Notes: generated from the letters alone by a model not told the origin. Positions 43,322 through 54,369 are shown, counted from the stretch's first letter. The stretch is DNA of 64,000 nt from Pseudomonadota bacterium (GCA_024743055.1 JANSXH010000008.1:124001-188000), one strand, 5' to 3'. Numbers and translations are program-made.

Positions 43322-43971
43322 TTTTTTAGCTCTTTCAGGCGATTCCAGATGGCCTCATCATCAAGTGTAATATAGGCCATGACCGTCGCAAAAACCATGC
43401 AGACAAAGGCAACCAACGAAGGTCCTAAACCGACATCCGCAAAGTCACTCAATTTTACAAAGGCGACGATAATACCCAGAATGAATATCTCAGACATGGC
43501 CCACGGGCGTAGGTACGAGAGTAAGCGCATTTGTCCCTGAGCATTGATAGGAAACCTGTTCAGTCGCATTGGCAGCAACAAGGTTATTAGAATGACCAGA
43601 ACCATGAGCGGAGCAACCACGCTGGAAACAAAGACCACCAGTCCCAATTCCCAATACCCTGCATCCATAAAGGCAATTGCTCCGTCAATCAATCGATTAG
43701 ACTGAGACCTGCCATCAAGTTCGAAAGTGAGTAAAGGGTACATGTTAGCAAGGATGAAAAACAACAATCCTGTCATTGCAAAGGCAAGTGCACGATCAAG
43801 ACTGTTCCGATGCTTCATAAACAGGATCGCGCCACATCGGATACACCGGCCCTGCTCTCCATCTTCCAATTCGGCGACCTCATGTATCAGGTCACACTCA
43901 GGACAGGCAAGCAACGCATCCGTGTAACTAAAATCTGTTTCGATCGCGACACCCTCCCGCGTAAAACACAA
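43318..43971 (-). CDS. pqiA: PqiA-family membrane protein (first half)
   Basis: A 217-residue protein with a zinc ribbon (CPECDLIHEVAELEDGEQGRCIRCG) and four helices, followed by FVKLSDFADVGLGPSLVAFV, the PqiA pattern. It heads the pqi operon. The start is uncertain: an in-frame TAA lies 27 bases before a TTG at 43971, and there is no ATG or GTG before the zinc ribbon, so TTG is the only ordinary start. The best Shine-Dalgarno-like sequence (GGGAGGG) lies inside the frame, before an ATC codon. Confidence 0.8.
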   Translation of the reverse strand: MCFTREGVAIETDFSYTDALLACPECDLIHEVAELEDGEQGRCIRCGAILFMKHRNSLDRALAFAMTGLLFFILANMYPLLTFELDGRSQSNRLIDGAIAFMDAGYWELGLVVFVSSVVAPLMVLVILITLLLPMRLNRFPINAQGQMRLLSYLRPWAMSEIFILGIIVAFVKLSDFADVGLGPSLVAFVCMVFATVMAYITLDDEAIWNRLKELKK

Positions 43972-44271
43972 CGCAGCACAGAAGCGGTCAAAGTTTTACG
44001 CCTTTTCCCCGATGTACTAGCTGTTACATTACTGTTCATAGGCCAAGCATTCAATTATTTTGTCGAATATCGAATATTGGGGCATTTCAACCCATTGAAT
44101 ATATGGACACTAACGCCTAAGTTAAAATTAACACGAATTATATAGTAATATATTGTATTTTACATTTTTTATAAGTGAAATAAGGTTGTTTGAGCTTGTT
44201 ATGAGTGGGAATATTCGTTACTTCCTCTCTTCAGACCTCTAGAAAATCCTCTTTGAGAGTACAAAAAGTTG
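43972..44271. promoter_or_regulatory. pqi-cys divergent intergenic region
   Basis: These 300 bases have no gene and are markedly AT-rich from 44090 to 44190. They must hold promoters for the leftward pqi operon and the rightward cysD-cysNC operon. I see no clear operator or riboswitch. Confidence 0.5.
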
Positions 44272-45180
44272 ATGACGAATACCCGGTTGACCCACCTGCG
44301 CCAGTTAGAAGCGGAAAGCATTCATATCTTTCGTGAGGTCGTTTCTCAGTTTGAAAATCCTGTCATGATGTATTCCATCGGAAAGGATTCAGCTGTTCTC
44401 CTGCACCTAGCGCGCAAGGCGTTTTTCCCGTCCCTTGTCCCCTTTCCCCTCCTCCATGTGGATACCACCTGGAAATTCAAGGAAATGATAGCGTTTCGCG
44501 AAAAGATTGTCAGTGATTATAATCTGGAACTGATTGTTCATATCAATCAAGAAGGGGTCGCTAAGGGTGTTGGACCCTTTACTCATGGTTCCGCGCTGCA
44601 TACAGATATTATGAAGACCGAAGCGTTAAAGCAGGCGCTCAATCAGCATAAATTCGACGCGGCATTCGGTGGGGCTCGACGGGATGAGGAAGCCTCTCGC
44701 GCTAAGGAAAGGGTTTTTTCTTTCCGAACGGAAAATCACAGATGGGATCCTAAAAATCAAAGGCCTGAGCTTTGGAACCTCTATAATGGTCGGGTACATG
44801 GCGGTGAAAGCGTTCGTGTATTCCCTCTCTCCAATTGGACAGAGCTCGATATCTGGGAATATATTTATGCGGAAGGCATTCCCATTGTTCCCCTTTATTT
44901 CGCGGCGGAAAGGCCCGTTGTCGAAAGGGACGGCATGCTTATTATGGTCGATGATGATCGCCTGCCTCTTCAAGCCGGCGAAGAACCAATGATGAAATCC
45001 GTAAGATTTAGGACACTGGGTTGCTATCCCCTCACCGGCGCTATTGAATCCACCGCAAATACCTTGCCGGAGATTATCAAGGAAATGCTGATTGCGAAAA
45101 CCTCTGAACGCCAGGGACGCCTGATTGACAAGGATCAGTCCGGCTCGATGGAGAAGAAAAAGCAGGAGGGCTATTTCTAA
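44272..45180 (+). CDS. cysD: Sulfate adenylyltransferase subunit 2
   Basis: A 302-residue PP-loop ATPase domain protein that, with CysN, makes adenylyl sulfate from ATP and sulfate. The PP-loop is [19 protein letters not shown], with later [31 protein letters not shown] and [19 protein letters not shown] use the ATG at 44272 instead of the preceding in-frame TTG. The stop overlaps the cysNC start by one base (TAATG). Confidence 0.95.
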   Translation: MTNTRLTHLRQLEAESIHIFREVVSQFENPVMMYSIGKDSAVLLHLARKAFFPSLVPFPLLHVDTTWKFKEMIAFREKIVSDYNLELIVHINQEGVAKGVGPFTHGSALHTDIMKTEALKQALNQHKFDAAFGGARRDEEASRAKERVFSFRTENHRWDPKNQRPELWNLYNGRVHGGESVRVFPLSNWTELDIWEYIYAEGIPIVPLYFAAERPVVERDGMLIMVDDDRLPLQAGEEPMMKSVRFRTLGCYPLTGAIESTANTLPEIIKEMLIAKTSERQGRLIDKDQSGSMEKKKQEGYF

Positions 45181-47078
45181 TGTCAAACCTGACGGAAACT
45201 TCTGTTCAAGACCTGGATAGCTACCTCAAGTCTCAGGAAAATAAGGAACTGCTTCGCTTCATCACCTGCGGGAGTGTGGATGATGGGAAAAGTACCTTTA
45301 TCGGTCGTCTATTATGGGATTCCAAGCTCCTGTATGAAGATCAACTTGCAACACTTACGACCGAGAGCAAGCGCGTCGGGACACAGGGAGGCGACATCGA
45401 TTTCGCGCTTTTGCTCGATGGGTTACAGGCTGAGCGGGAGCAAGGCATCACCATAGATGTTGCCTATCGCTTTTTTTCCACCGATCGCCGTAAATTTATC
45501 GTGGCCGATACACCTGGGCATGAACAATACACACGCAACATGGTGACTGGTGCCTCGACTGCAGATCTAGCGGTGATCCTTGTCGATGCCCGCAAAGGCG
45601 TTCTTACCCAGACCATGCGACACAGCTATCTGGTTTCACTACTTGGAATCCGCAAAATTGTTCTTGCCGTCAATAAGATGGACCTTGTTGATTATGATGA
45701 ATCCAAGTTTAAGGACATCCAGTCTGATTATGAAGCTTTCGCCCGAAATTTGGACTTTGAAGCTGTTAAAAGCATTCCGGTCTCTGCGCTCAAAGGTGAT
45801 AATATCACCGATGCCGGTGGAAATATGTCGTGGTATCAGGGTCCAACCTTACTTAACTATCTTGAAACCGTCGAGTTCGGCACGGACCTCAATAGCAGAC
45901 CGTTTAGAATGCCTGTACAATGGGTAAATCGGCCCAATCTCGATTTTCGTGGATTTTCCGGCACCATTACGAGTGGGACAATTCGGCCAGGCGATACCGT
46001 CGTCGAACCGGCATCTGGAAAAACCAGCAAGGTTGACAAGATCATTACGTTTGATGGGGAGCTGCCGGAGGCTTCGGCGAACCAGGCTGTTACTTTGACC
46101 TTAAAGGACGAAATCGATATCAGCCGGGGCGACGTTATATGTGAGACGAAAAATCGACCGGCAACAGCCGATCAGTTTGAGGCAAAAGTTATCTGGATGG
46201 GCGATGATCCCCTCCTCCCAGGGCGAAATTATCAGATCAAACTGGGGTCTAATACGGCGACCGCAAAGATCAGTAATTTGAAATACAAGGTCAATGTCAA
46301 CACCATGGAGAATTTGGCAACGAATACGCTGTCTCTTAATGAGGTGGGTGTTTGCAATCTAGCTCTGGACAAAGCTCTGACCTTCGATCCCTATTCCGAA
46401 AACCGTCAAACCGGTTCATTCATACTGATTGATCGGTTCACAAATGCGACTGTTGCTGCCGGAACCATTGATTTTGCCCTCCGGCGGGCGGACAATATCC
46501 ATTGGCAATCCGTCGATATCCACAAAGGCGCACGCTCCGAACAAAAGGGACAAAAGGCTTCTGTATTGTGGTTTACAGGGCTGTCAGGATCTGGAAAGTC
46601 GACCATTGCCAATCTGGTCGAGAAAAAACTCCATGCGATGAACAAGCATACTTATCTCCTTGACGGTGACAATGTTCGTCACGGACTAAATAAGGATCTG
46701 GGATTCACCGACGCAGATCGAGTTGAGAATATCAGGCGGGTTGGTGAAACATCGCGACTTATGGTTGATGCGGGGCTGATTACGCTTGTCTCTTTTATTT
46801 CCCCCTTCCGAAGCGAGCGTCAAATGGCTCGAGGGCTTCTTGAAGACGGCGAGTTCTTAGAAGTCTTCGTTGATACACCTTTAGAGATCTGTGAGGAGCG
46901 AGACATCAAGGGCCTGTATAAGAAAGCGCGAGCTGGCGAGATCAAGAACTTTACCGGCATCGACTCCGCTTATGAACGGCCGGAGAATGCGGAAATCGTT
47001 ATCGACGGGGCTAAGCAATCCGCAGAAGATTCAGCGGACCACATCATAGAAGTTTTGAAAAAGCAGGGAATGATCTAG
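45180..47078 (+). CDS. cysNC: Bifunctional sulfate adenylyltransferase subunit 1 / adenylylsulfate kinase
   Basis: A 632-residue fusion. The N-terminal 430 residues are an EF-Tu-like GTPase with [28 protein letters not shown] and NKMDLVDY. The C-terminal 180 residues are an APS kinase with P-loop [18 protein letters not shown] and [14 protein letters not shown]. It couples GTP hydrolysis to APS synthesis and then makes PAPS. The NodQ-like fusion is common in alphaproteobacteria. No cysH, cysI or cysG is next to it. Confidence 0.95.
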   Translation: MSNLTETSVQDLDSYLKSQENKELLRFITCGSVDDGKSTFIGRLLWDSKLLYEDQLATLTTESKRVGTQGGDIDFALLLDGLQAEREQGITIDVAYRFFSTDRRKFIVADTPGHEQYTRNMVTGASTADLAVILVDARKGVLTQTMRHSYLVSLLGIRKIVLAVNKMDLVDYDESKFKDIQSDYEAFARNLDFEAVKSIPVSALKGDNITDAGGNMSWYQGPTLLNYLETVEFGTDLNSRPFRMPVQWVNRPNLDFRGFSGTITSGTIRPGDTVVEPASGKTSKVDKIITFDGELPEASANQAVTLTLKDEIDISRGDVICETKNRPATADQFEAKVIWMGDDPLLPGRNYQIKLGSNTATAKISNLKYKVNVNTMENLATNTLSLNEVGVCNLALDKALTFDPYSENRQTGSFILIDRFTNATVAAGTIDFALRRADNIHWQSVDIHKGARSEQKGQKASVLWFTGLSGSGKSTIANLVEKKLHAMNKHTYLLDGDNVRHGLNKDLGFTDADRVENIRRVGETSRLMVDAGLITLVSFISPFRSERQMARGLLEDGEFLEVFVDTPLEICEERDIKGLYKKARAGEIKNFTGIDSAYERPENAEIVIDGAKQSAEDSADHIIEVLKKQGMI

Positions 47079-47091
47079 GTAAAACAAAAGA

Positions 47092-47961
47092 TCAGGTTAG
47101 AAGGGAAAGCAAATATTCCCCATAGCCGCTTTTTCTCAACGGTTCCGCTAGTTTTGCCAGTTCATCAGCAGTAATGTAGCCACGTTGGAAGGCAATTTCT
47201 TCTGGACAAGCAATTTTTAGCCCTTGTCGCTTCTCAATTGTTTGAACGAAGTGAGATGCTTCGAGCAAATTGTCATGGGTCCCTGTATCCAGCCAGGCAC
47301 TTCCACGCCCGAGATGCTCCATATTCAACTCACCTCGCTCCAAATACAGGCGATTTAGGTCAGTAATCTCAAGTTCTCCCCGAGCACTTGGTTTAAGATG
47401 CCGGGCGAAATCTATGACCTGGTTATCGTAGAAATATAACCCTGTTATAGCAAAATTGGATTTCGGATTTTTAGGTTTCTCCTCAACTCCAATGACTTTG
47501 CCAGTCTCGTCAAATTCTGCGACACCATAAGCTTCCGGATCTGACACATGGTAGCCGAAAATTGTCGCCCCTGTCTCCCGAGATCTCGCATTTTCAAGCA
47601 GTTTGGAAAACCGATTGGCGTAAAAAATATTGTCCCCAAGGATAAGGGCCGAATGCCCCTCTCCTACGTGATCCGCCCCAATGATGAAGGCTTGCGCCAA
47701 CCCATCAGGTGACGGTTGCACCGCATAGGAAAGGTTCAATCCCCATTGGGAGCCATCTTTAAGAACCTTTTGAAACACCGATTGCTCTTCCGGCGTGGTA
47801 ATAAGAAGGATATCTCGAATACCAGCTAGCATCAGGGAAGTTAGCGGGTAATAAATCATCGGTTTATCATAAACCGGCATAAGCTGTTTGCTCACACCAA
47901 GTGTCAACGGATGGAGCCTGCTGCCAGTACCGCCTGCTAAAATAATGCCTTTATGCGCCAT
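47092..47961 (-). CDS. rmlA: Glucose-1-phosphate thymidylyltransferase
   Basis: A 289-residue nucleotidyltransferase making dTDP-glucose. The signature [32 protein letters not shown] is unmistakable, followed by [14 protein letters not shown] and [19 protein letters not shown]. rmlB, rmlC and rmlD are not in the window, so the dTDP-sugar pathway is split or the gene stands alone. It converges with cysNC, with only 13 bases between them. Confidence 0.93.
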   Translation of the reverse strand: MAHKGIILAGGTGSRLHPLTLGVSKQLMPVYDKPMIYYPLTSLMLAGIRDILLITTPEEQSVFQKVLKDGSQWGLNLSYAVQPSPDGLAQAFIIGADHVGEGHSALILGDNIFYANRFSKLLENARSRETGATIFGYHVSDPEAYGVAEFDETGKVIGVEEKPKNPKSNFAITGLYFYDNQVIDFARHLKPSARGELEITDLNRLYLERGELNMEHLGRGSAWLDTGTHDNLLEASHFVQTIEKRQGLKIACPEEIAFQRGYITADELAKLAEPLRKSGYGEYLLSLLT

Positions 47962-48037
47962 AAAACACCTAAATCCCTACGTCTTTTAGATAAACTGGAC
48001 CAGACATTAACATGAACGGATTTAAAATCAGTTACTT

Positions 48038-49525
48038 TTATATAGCTTTTCTTCCGAAGATATCAGCATAAGTCTGCCGTCCAACCTCCGTCTTTTTTAG
48101 AAAAGAAATGTTTCGGTGAGCTATCTCCTGCGCAGGCTTCAATGCTCCCAATCGCAATAGAAATTTGAGTATTCTGACAGTTGGATCTCGCTGTTGTTCA
48201 TACCGATAGTGCATTTTTTCTACTTGCAGGACAGCGTCTATAAGTGCTTCTTGTCGTGACGGATCAAGTTCATTCAAATGTCTTTCCAAGGCTCGTTCAC
48301 ATAACTCATATATCCTACTATCGTAGTTACTGAGCCTTAATAGTCCGAGGATGTTTTGTGGGGTCAAATGGTCTGCGGCTTTTTCGGTTATTTTCTTCAT
48401 CATAAAAAATTCATCTGGACCTTGCGTTTGTATCTGGCGAGAAAACTCACGAAACAAAGGCTCTAAATTACGTCTGCCAGGCCGCATAATGAAGCCCATG
48501 GTTTCCAAAGAAGATTTTTCAGTATAACACTGCAAAACGGACATCCCCTTCATTTCTGCATATCTTTTCAAGGCATTGAAGTTGACGTGAATGCTGAAAG
48601 CGCCATTTACGGCAATTCGTCGAGGACCCAATTGTCGAAGACCAGTGTCCTGAGTGATGCCAAAATCACTGCTCAAGACAAACACAGGCTTTCTAGATAT
48701 TTTTGAAAGCGTTTCCAACATCCTGATGCCTCCAGTTGGAATGGCAAAATTCAGGTCCTTAAAGTCTTCGACATATTGTCTCAGAACCCCATCCCAGACT
48801 GAGTTTTTATAGTAAGTTTCTGAACACGGCCGATCACTATAGGCAATTTCTGAATTCGATTGCTGGGTTGAGTTCTCTTCGCTGGGAATGGCCCTGGAAT
48901 AACTGATAAGCCTCTCAAATAATTTGCCGTTCTCAATCGAAAAGAAATCATGCGGCAAGCTATCAATGACGTAATTTGCAATAACAGCAATCGGTGCTTC
49001 AAGGGTGTATACATCAAGTGTCTTTCCGGATTCCATCAGGTTGACCCCATCGTCTTTCAACACATCGAAATTCGCAAAATCAAGTCGACCATCCGCAACA
49101 AAGGATGCGAGCTGAGGTTGCCGCCGCCAAAAATCAATTGTCGTTGTACTAACGTCCGTCATCACATAGATCGTTTTACGACCATCTTGCGCACTGAATT
49201 CAGAATTAGAAAAATAGGATTGCAAAAAGTGATAAGCGAAACGACCTGAACCGGCCCCCAACTCCAAAATATAGAATGTATCATCGTTTTTATCCTTTCC
49301 TCTTTTAGGACGATGGACTTCAAAAAAACTGTTGATTACTCGGGCATAACTCTGTGCAATAAAAGGATTGGTGGTGATATAGTTAGGGACGGCATTTGAG
49401 TTCCAAGCCGAAACACCTTTTTCTTGATAGTAAGAGCGAGCGTCCTCCCAAATGGGGGACTTGGATAGAGGCAAAAATGCTTCTGTTGAATTTGACGTTG
49501 GATTACTCAAGGAAGTTATCCCCAT
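48038..49525 (-). CDS. Class I SAM-dependent methyltransferase, MidA-like
   Basis: A 495-residue protein. The SAM-binding motif is ILELGAGSGRFAYHFLQ (about residues 88-104), followed by IYVMTDVSTTTIDFWRRQP. The N-terminus resembles the MidA/DUF185 family (WNSNAVPNYITTNPFIAQSYARVINSFFE). The last 150 residues are helical, possibly repeat-like (LLRLSNYDSRIYELCERALERHLNELDPS), and do not belong to the methyltransferase fold. The substrate is unknown. The neighbouring rmlA suggests a possible link with cell-surface sugars but this is weak. Confidence 0.65.
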   Translation of the reverse strand: MGITSLSNPTSNSTEAFLPLSKSPIWEDARSYYQEKGVSAWNSNAVPNYITTNPFIAQSYARVINSFFEVHRPKRGKDKNDDTFYILELGAGSGRFAYHFLQSYFSNSEFSAQDGRKTIYVMTDVSTTTIDFWRRQPQLASFVADGRLDFANFDVLKDDGVNLMESGKTLDVYTLEAPIAVIANYVIDSLPHDFFSIENGKLFERLISYSRAIPSEENSTQQSNSEIAYSDRPCSETYYKNSVWDGVLRQYVEDFKDLNFAIPTGGIRMLETLSKISRKPVFVLSSDFGITQDTGLRQLGPRRIAVNGAFSIHVNFNALKRYAEMKGMSVLQCYTEKSSLETMGFIMRPGRRNLEPLFREFSRQIQTQGPDEFFMMKKITEKAADHLTPQNILGLLRLSNYDSRIYELCERALERHLNELDPSRQEALIDAVLQVEKMHYRYEQQRDPTVRILKFLLRLGALKPAQEIAHRNISFLKKTEVGRQTYADIFGRKAI

Positions 49526-49695
49526 TTGAGATTGTTAAGATCGCTTTACCGGCGTCCGTCGGAAGGTCCCGATGTTTTTGGAAAACGAATAAAGATCAGG
49601 CAATGTGAATGGATTATCTGCTTGGACAGTCTGAATATCTGGGATAATGCTATAGGAAAGTTACACTCCCGCTCTGAAGCTCCAGGAAATAAACA

Positions 49696-52600
49696 ATGGC
49701 AACGAATGAACGCCCCGCAACTTCTGATGATTGGCAATTTTGGATAGACCGCGGTGGCACGTTTACGGATCTCGTCGCCCGCAAACCTGATGGAACCATC
49801 CTGACCCACAAGTTGCTGAGTGAAAATCCTGAGCAATATGAGGATGCCGCTCTGCAAGGGATCCGAGATTTATTGGGGATATCGAAAGGCGAGCAAATCC
49901 CTGCTGAAAAAATCGATGCCGTTAAGATGGGCACAACAGTTGCGACCAACGCGCTTTTGGAAAGAAAGGGTGAACGCCTTGTTCTTATTACAACAAAGGG
50001 ATTTCGGGACGGACTTAGAATTGGATATCAGACTCGACCCAAACTGTTTGATCTGAATATTAAACTGCCGGAGATGCTGTACGAAACGGTCGTTGAGGTG
50101 GAGGAACGTATCGGCGCCAACGGTCAACTTCTCACACCCCTTGATCTTGAAACAGCACGACGGGATATACAGGCGGCTTATGACAGTGGCATCCGCGCCT
50201 GTGCCATCGTCTTTATGCATGGATATCGCTATCACGATCATGAACAAAAAATAGCCGAGTTGGCCAAAGACATCGGATTTACACAGATCTCGACAAGCCA
50301 TGGATCCAGCCCTCTCATGAAGCTGGTGAGTCGTGGGGATACAACTGTAGTCGATGCCTATCTATCCCCTATCCTGCGGCGCTATGTTGACCGGGTGGCA
50401 GCTGAGCTCGGGGATACCCGACTAATGTTTATGCAATCCAATGGAGGCCTAACTGACGCCCATTTTTTCCAAGGCAAAGATGCTATTCTCTCCGGCCCTG
50501 CAGGTGGTGTCGTGGGCATGGTCCAGACGTCGGCGATGGCAGGTTTTGATAAGATTGTAGGATTTGATATGGGTGGAACCTCCACCGATGTTTCCCATTA
50601 TGACGGTGAGTATGAACGGGCTTTCGAGACAGAAGTTGCCGGTGTGCGGATGCGAGCCCCCATGATGCTAATCAACACGGTTGCCGCGGGCGGCGGATCG
50701 GTTCTGGACTTTGATGGAGCTAGATACAAAGTCGGTCCGGACAGCGCCGGCGCTAATCCAGGACCTGCCTGCTATCGCAAAGGCGGCCCACTGACAGTTA
50801 CAGATTGCAATGTCATGCTCGGCAAACTCTCACCTGCATTCTTTCCAAAAGTATTCGGCGCCAAGGCAGATGAAGCCCTGGATGCTGATACTGTTCGCCA
50901 AAAATTCGACTCGCTGAGCGAGCGCATCAAGTCGGAGACCGGAGATACTCGAAGTGCCGAAGAGGTTGCTGAAGGTTTCTTGTTCATTGCCGTTGAAAAC
51001 ATGGCCAACGCAATCAAGAAAATCTCGGTCCAGCGCGGTTACGATGTAACTGAATATGTCCTGACCTCCTTTGGCGGTGCCGGCGGACAACATGCCTGTA
51101 TGGTTGCTGATAGCCTCGGGATCAAGAAAATCATGCTACACCCTTATGCAGGTGTTTTGTCGGCTTACGGGATGGGTCTTGCAGATCAGCGGATTATGAA
51201 GGAAAACGCCCTAGAAGAGCCATTGGTTGAGGATCAGATTCCTAATATTTCCGGCGCCCTTGATAAACTAGCTGAAGAAGGCCAAGCGGAGATGCTGGCA
51301 CAAGGTGTGGAAGAAGCGCGGATCAAAGTCGACCGAAAACTCCATATCAAATATGAAGGATCGGATACCTCGATGGTAGTCGGTTTTGGATCCCTCCCCT
51401 CCACGATTTCAGCTTTTGAGGCAGCGCACCGCCAAAGATTTGGCTTCAACACACCTGAAAAGACCATGATTGTCGAAGCCGTCGCTGTTGAAGTCATAGG
51501 AGCAGGTGACAAGGTTGCAGATCCGACCCTGAATACTTCTGACAACTCTTCTTTCAACAGCCCCGTCTCGACAGACAGAATTTTTGCCAACGGCGCCTGG
51601 CATGACTGTCCCTTCTATGAAAGAGACACTTTGATCGTGGATGGGAAGGTTAAAGGTCCGGCTGTTATTGTGGAGAGTACGGGAACAACGGTCATCGAAC
51701 CAGGCTGGCAGGCGGTGATGACAAATCGCGGCCATCTGATCCTGGAACGGGTTGAGGCCCTGACACGAACAAAAGCTATTGGAACTGATGTCGATCCCGT
51801 CATGCTTGAGATTTTCAATAATCTATTCATGAATGTAGCGGAACAGATGGGGACAGTGCTGGAAAAAACCGCCTATTCTGTCAATATCAAAGAACGGCTG
51901 GACTTTTCCTGTGCTGTTTTTGATCTAAACGGAGATCTGATTGCCAATGCGCCGCATATGCCGGTGCATCTGGGATCCATGTCCGAAAGCATTAAATCTG
52001 TCATTCGCAAACATAGAACCACGATGAAGGCCGGGGATGTCTTTGTCCTCAATGCCCCATACAATGGTGGAACCCATCTTCCGGATGTAACCGTGATTAC
52101 CCCGGTTTTTGACCTTGCGGAGAAAGATGTCCTGTTCTATGTGGCCAGCCGTGGCCATCACGCAGATATCGGGGGCCTCACCCCTGGCTCAATGCCACCA
52201 GACAGCTCCACCGTAGAAGAAGAAGGCGTGATCTTTGACAATATCCTTCTTGTTGATGGCGGTCGTTTGTTAGAAGCAGAAACCATCGCAGTTCTAGAGT
52301 CGGGTAAATACCCATCGCGAAATCCGGCACAAAATATGGCGGACCTTAAGGCACAAATCGCTGCTTGCGAAAAAGGGATACAGGAACTTCGCAAAATGGT
52401 GGATCACTTCGGGTTGGATGTGGTTCATGCCTATATGGGGCATGTCCAGGACAATGCCGAAGAATCTGTCCGACGGGTCCTCGATGTCCTGAAAGATGGG
52501 TCCTTCACCTACCCCATGGATGACGGGTATGAAATCAAGGTCAAGATTTCAATCAACAAAGATGCCCGCACGGCGACGATCGACTTTACAGGAACGAGCG

Positions 52601-53319
52601 GCCTGCATCCTACTAACTATAATGCACCAAAGGCTGTAACAACGGCTGCGGTTCTCTATGTCTTCAGATGCCTGGTAGATTCGGATATTCCGCTAAATGC
52701 CGGCTGCCTGAAACCGTTGGAGATCATCATCCCTGACAATTCCATGCTGTCCCCCGTTTATCCGGCTGCCGTTGTCGCTGGTAATGTGGAGACATCCCAA
52801 TGCATTACGGATTGCCTGTTCGGCGCTCTCAATGTGATGGCGGCAGCTCAAGGAACTATGAACAATTTCACCTTTGGTAACGATACCTATCAATATTACG
52901 AAACTATCTGTGGCGGGTCCGGTGCTGGTGCATCATTCAATGGAACCAGTGCCGTCCATACCCACATGACCAACGCTCGATTGACTGACCCAGAGGTTTT
53001 GGAGTGGCGGTTCCCGGTCACTCTTGAAAGTTTTGAAATCCGCAAAGGTTCCGGTGGTGAAGGTGCCTTTAGCGGAGGGGATGGCACCCTCAGAAAAATT
53101 CGATTCCACGAACCGATGACGGCGGCAATTTTATCGAGCCATCGTGTTGTACCACCCTTTGGACTGAGTGGTGGAGAAAATGGTCAGGTTGGCAGACAAT
53201 GGGTCGAAAGAGCGGATGGCTCTGTGGATGCCCTGGAAGGCCGGGATAAAACCGACATGAACACGGATGATATCTTCGTGATACAGACTCCTACGGGTGG
53301 CGGGTTTGGCAAGGCATAG
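49696..53319 (+). CDS. ATP-dependent 5-oxoprolinase (HyuA-HyuB fusion)
   Basis: A 1207-residue protein. The N-terminal half (hydantoinase A, ASKHA) has FWIDRGGTFTDLVARKPDGT and GFDMGGTSTDVSHYDGE. The C-terminal half (hydantoinase B) begins near residue 690 with VMLEIFNNLFMNVAEQMGTVLEKTAYSVNIKERLDFSCA. A single chain of this length fits the 5-oxoprolinases, which open 5-oxoproline to glutamate using ATP. It also has the SGATSG-like C-terminal ETICGGSGAGASFNGTSAVHTHMTN. An adjacent ornithine-cyclodeaminase-family gene suggests proline or glutamate metabolism. A long hairpin follows the stop. Confidence 0.85.
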   Translation: MATNERPATSDDWQFWIDRGGTFTDLVARKPDGTILTHKLLSENPEQYEDAALQGIRDLLGISKGEQIPAEKIDAVKMGTTVATNALLERKGERLVLITTKGFRDGLRIGYQTRPKLFDLNIKLPEMLYETVVEVEERIGANGQLLTPLDLETARRDIQAAYDSGIRACAIVFMHGYRYHDHEQKIAELAKDIGFTQISTSHGSSPLMKLVSRGDTTVVDAYLSPILRRYVDRVAAELGDTRLMFMQSNGGLTDAHFFQGKDAILSGPAGGVVGMVQTSAMAGFDKIVGFDMGGTSTDVSHYDGEYERAFETEVAGVRMRAPMMLINTVAAGGGSVLDFDGARYKVGPDSAGANPGPACYRKGGPLTVTDCNVMLGKLSPAFFPKVFGAKADEALDADTVRQKFDSLSERIKSETGDTRSAEEVAEGFLFIAVENMANAIKKISVQRGYDVTEYVLTSFGGAGGQHACMVADSLGIKKIMLHPYAGVLSAYGMGLADQRIMKENALEEPLVEDQIPNISGALDKLAEEGQAEMLAQGVEEARIKVDRKLHIKYEGSDTSMVVGFGSLPSTISAFEAAHRQRFGFNTPEKTMIVEAVAVEVIGAGDKVADPTLNTSDNSSFNSPVSTDRIFANGAWHDCPFYERDTLIVDGKVKGPAVIVESTGTTVIEPGWQAVMTNRGHLILERVEALTRTKAIGTDVDPVMLEIFNNLFMNVAEQMGTVLEKTAYSVNIKERLDFSCAVFDLNGDLIANAPHMPVHLGSMSESIKSVIRKHRTTMKAGDVFVLNAPYNGGTHLPDVTVITPVFDLAEKDVLFYVASRGHHADIGGLTPGSMPPDSSTVEEEGVIFDNILLVDGGRLLEAETIAVLESGKYPSRNPAQNMADLKAQIAACEKGIQELRKMVDHFGLDVVHAYMGHVQDNAEESVRRVLDVLKDGSFTYPMDDGYEIKVKISINKDARTATIDFTGTSGLHPTNYNAPKAVTTAAVLYVFRCLVDSDIPLNAGCLKPLEIIIPDNSMLSPVYPAAVVAGNVETSQCITDCLFGALNVMAAAQGTMNNFTFGNDTYQYYETICGGSGAGASFNGTSAVHTHMTNARLTDPEVLEWRFPVTLESFEIRKGSGGEGAFSGGDGTLRKIRFHEPMTAAILSSHRVVPPFGLSGGENGQVGRQWVERADGSVDALEGRDKTDMNTDDIFVIQTPTGGGFGKA

Positions 53320-53330
53320 ATTTTATTGTG

Positions 53331-53365
53331 TTATGAGGCTCTGTCAGGAACTGACAACCTCATAA
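53331..53365. terminator. Two-level hairpin between 5-oxoprolinase and cyclodeaminase-family genes
   Basis: Outer arms TTATGAGG (53331) and CCTCATAA (53358) enclose inner arms TGTCAG and CTGACA. The stop codon of the leftward gene (53344-53346) lies in the inner arm. T runs are absent, so intrinsic termination is unproven. Confidence 0.4.
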
Positions 53366-54276
53366 ATCACTCGCCCCGTCATCAGGTCGAGATGGGCGCC
53401 GCCGCCATTCTTGTATAGGGTTATTTCTTCTGGCGACGACCGACCAGTTTTACCAGCACAAAGGTCATAAAGATCGCCCTGAATCTGATCTCTTGATATG
53501 ACATTCTTTTCAAGCGGAATGGCCAGTTCTCCGATATCATCAATTGCCGTATGGCGGGAATCGACAAAGATTTTTGCTTTTTTGATCAATTCATCATCTG
53601 CTTCACGCATGTCTGGGCGATACGCTCCTATTAGATCAATATGGGTCCCGGGCTTGATCCAGGTTCCCTTTAGAACCGGATCTTTAGACATAGTGGCTGT
53701 AGAGATGATATCGGCAGCACCGGCTTCAACCGAGAGATCCTTTACTACATGAACGGGATATCCCTGATCGGAAAGTTTGACGGCAAGATGTTCTGCTTTT
53801 TCACCCGTTCGATTCCATAGGCTGATCCGCGTCAAGCTTGGGAAAATCTCGGAATATGCTTCGACAAGGGATTGCGCAACAGTACCGGCACCGACTATCA
53901 ACAGATTAGTTGGATTTGGATTAGCCAACAACCGAGCACCCAGCACAGAATCTCCTGCTGTTTTCCATTTTGTCACCAACGGACCATCTATCAAGGCGAT
54001 CAGGGCGCCGCTTACCCCATCAAATAGCAACATGCCACCCTGCACAGATGGCAAAGGCGTCGATTTCTGCGGATTGTCAGGGAAAACAGTCACTGATTTC
54101 AGAGCCAGGCCAACACCGGGGATCCAAGACCCCCGGCTAAGAAAGCTCTGGTCTCCCTGACTGAGCAAGAGATCACCGATATCCGCCTCAGAGGCCCGAT
54201 GCCCTGCCTCAAGGGCATCCGCTACCTGTGTCCAGCTCAGCGTTAGATCAGCGTCTGCAAACTCGATGATTTTCAT
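53344..54276 (-). CDS. Ornithine cyclodeaminase/mu-crystallin family protein
   Basis: A 310-residue NAD(P)-dependent enzyme of this family. The Rossmann motif is LLIVGAGTVAQSLVEAYSEIFP (about 126-147), and KWKTAGDSVLGARLLA precedes it. The family includes ornithine cyclodeaminase and delta-1-pyrroline-2-carboxylate reductase; the latter is common where the protein is short, as here. The exact substrate is not determined. It converges with the 5-oxoprolinase gene. Confidence 0.75.
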   Translation of the reverse strand: MKIIEFADADLTLSWTQVADALEAGHRASEADIGDLLLSQGDQSFLSRGSWIPGVGLALKSVTVFPDNPQKSTPLPSVQGGMLLFDGVSGALIALIDGPLVTKWKTAGDSVLGARLLANPNPTNLLIVGAGTVAQSLVEAYSEIFPSLTRISLWNRTGEKAEHLAVKLSDQGYPVHVVKDLSVEAGAADIISTATMSKDPVLKGTWIKPGTHIDLIGAYRPDMREADDELIKKAKIFVDSRHTAIDDIGELAIPLEKNVISRDQIQGDLYDLCAGKTGRSSPEEITLYKNGGGAHLDLMTGRVIYEVVSS

Positions 54277-54369
54277 GTGAACAACTTTCCTTTAAGCCTT
54301 GCAATGACATGTATTTCAGGCAGCATAGGCCATCGGATAATTAGGGCGCAAGGAAACAGGTAGAGTAAT

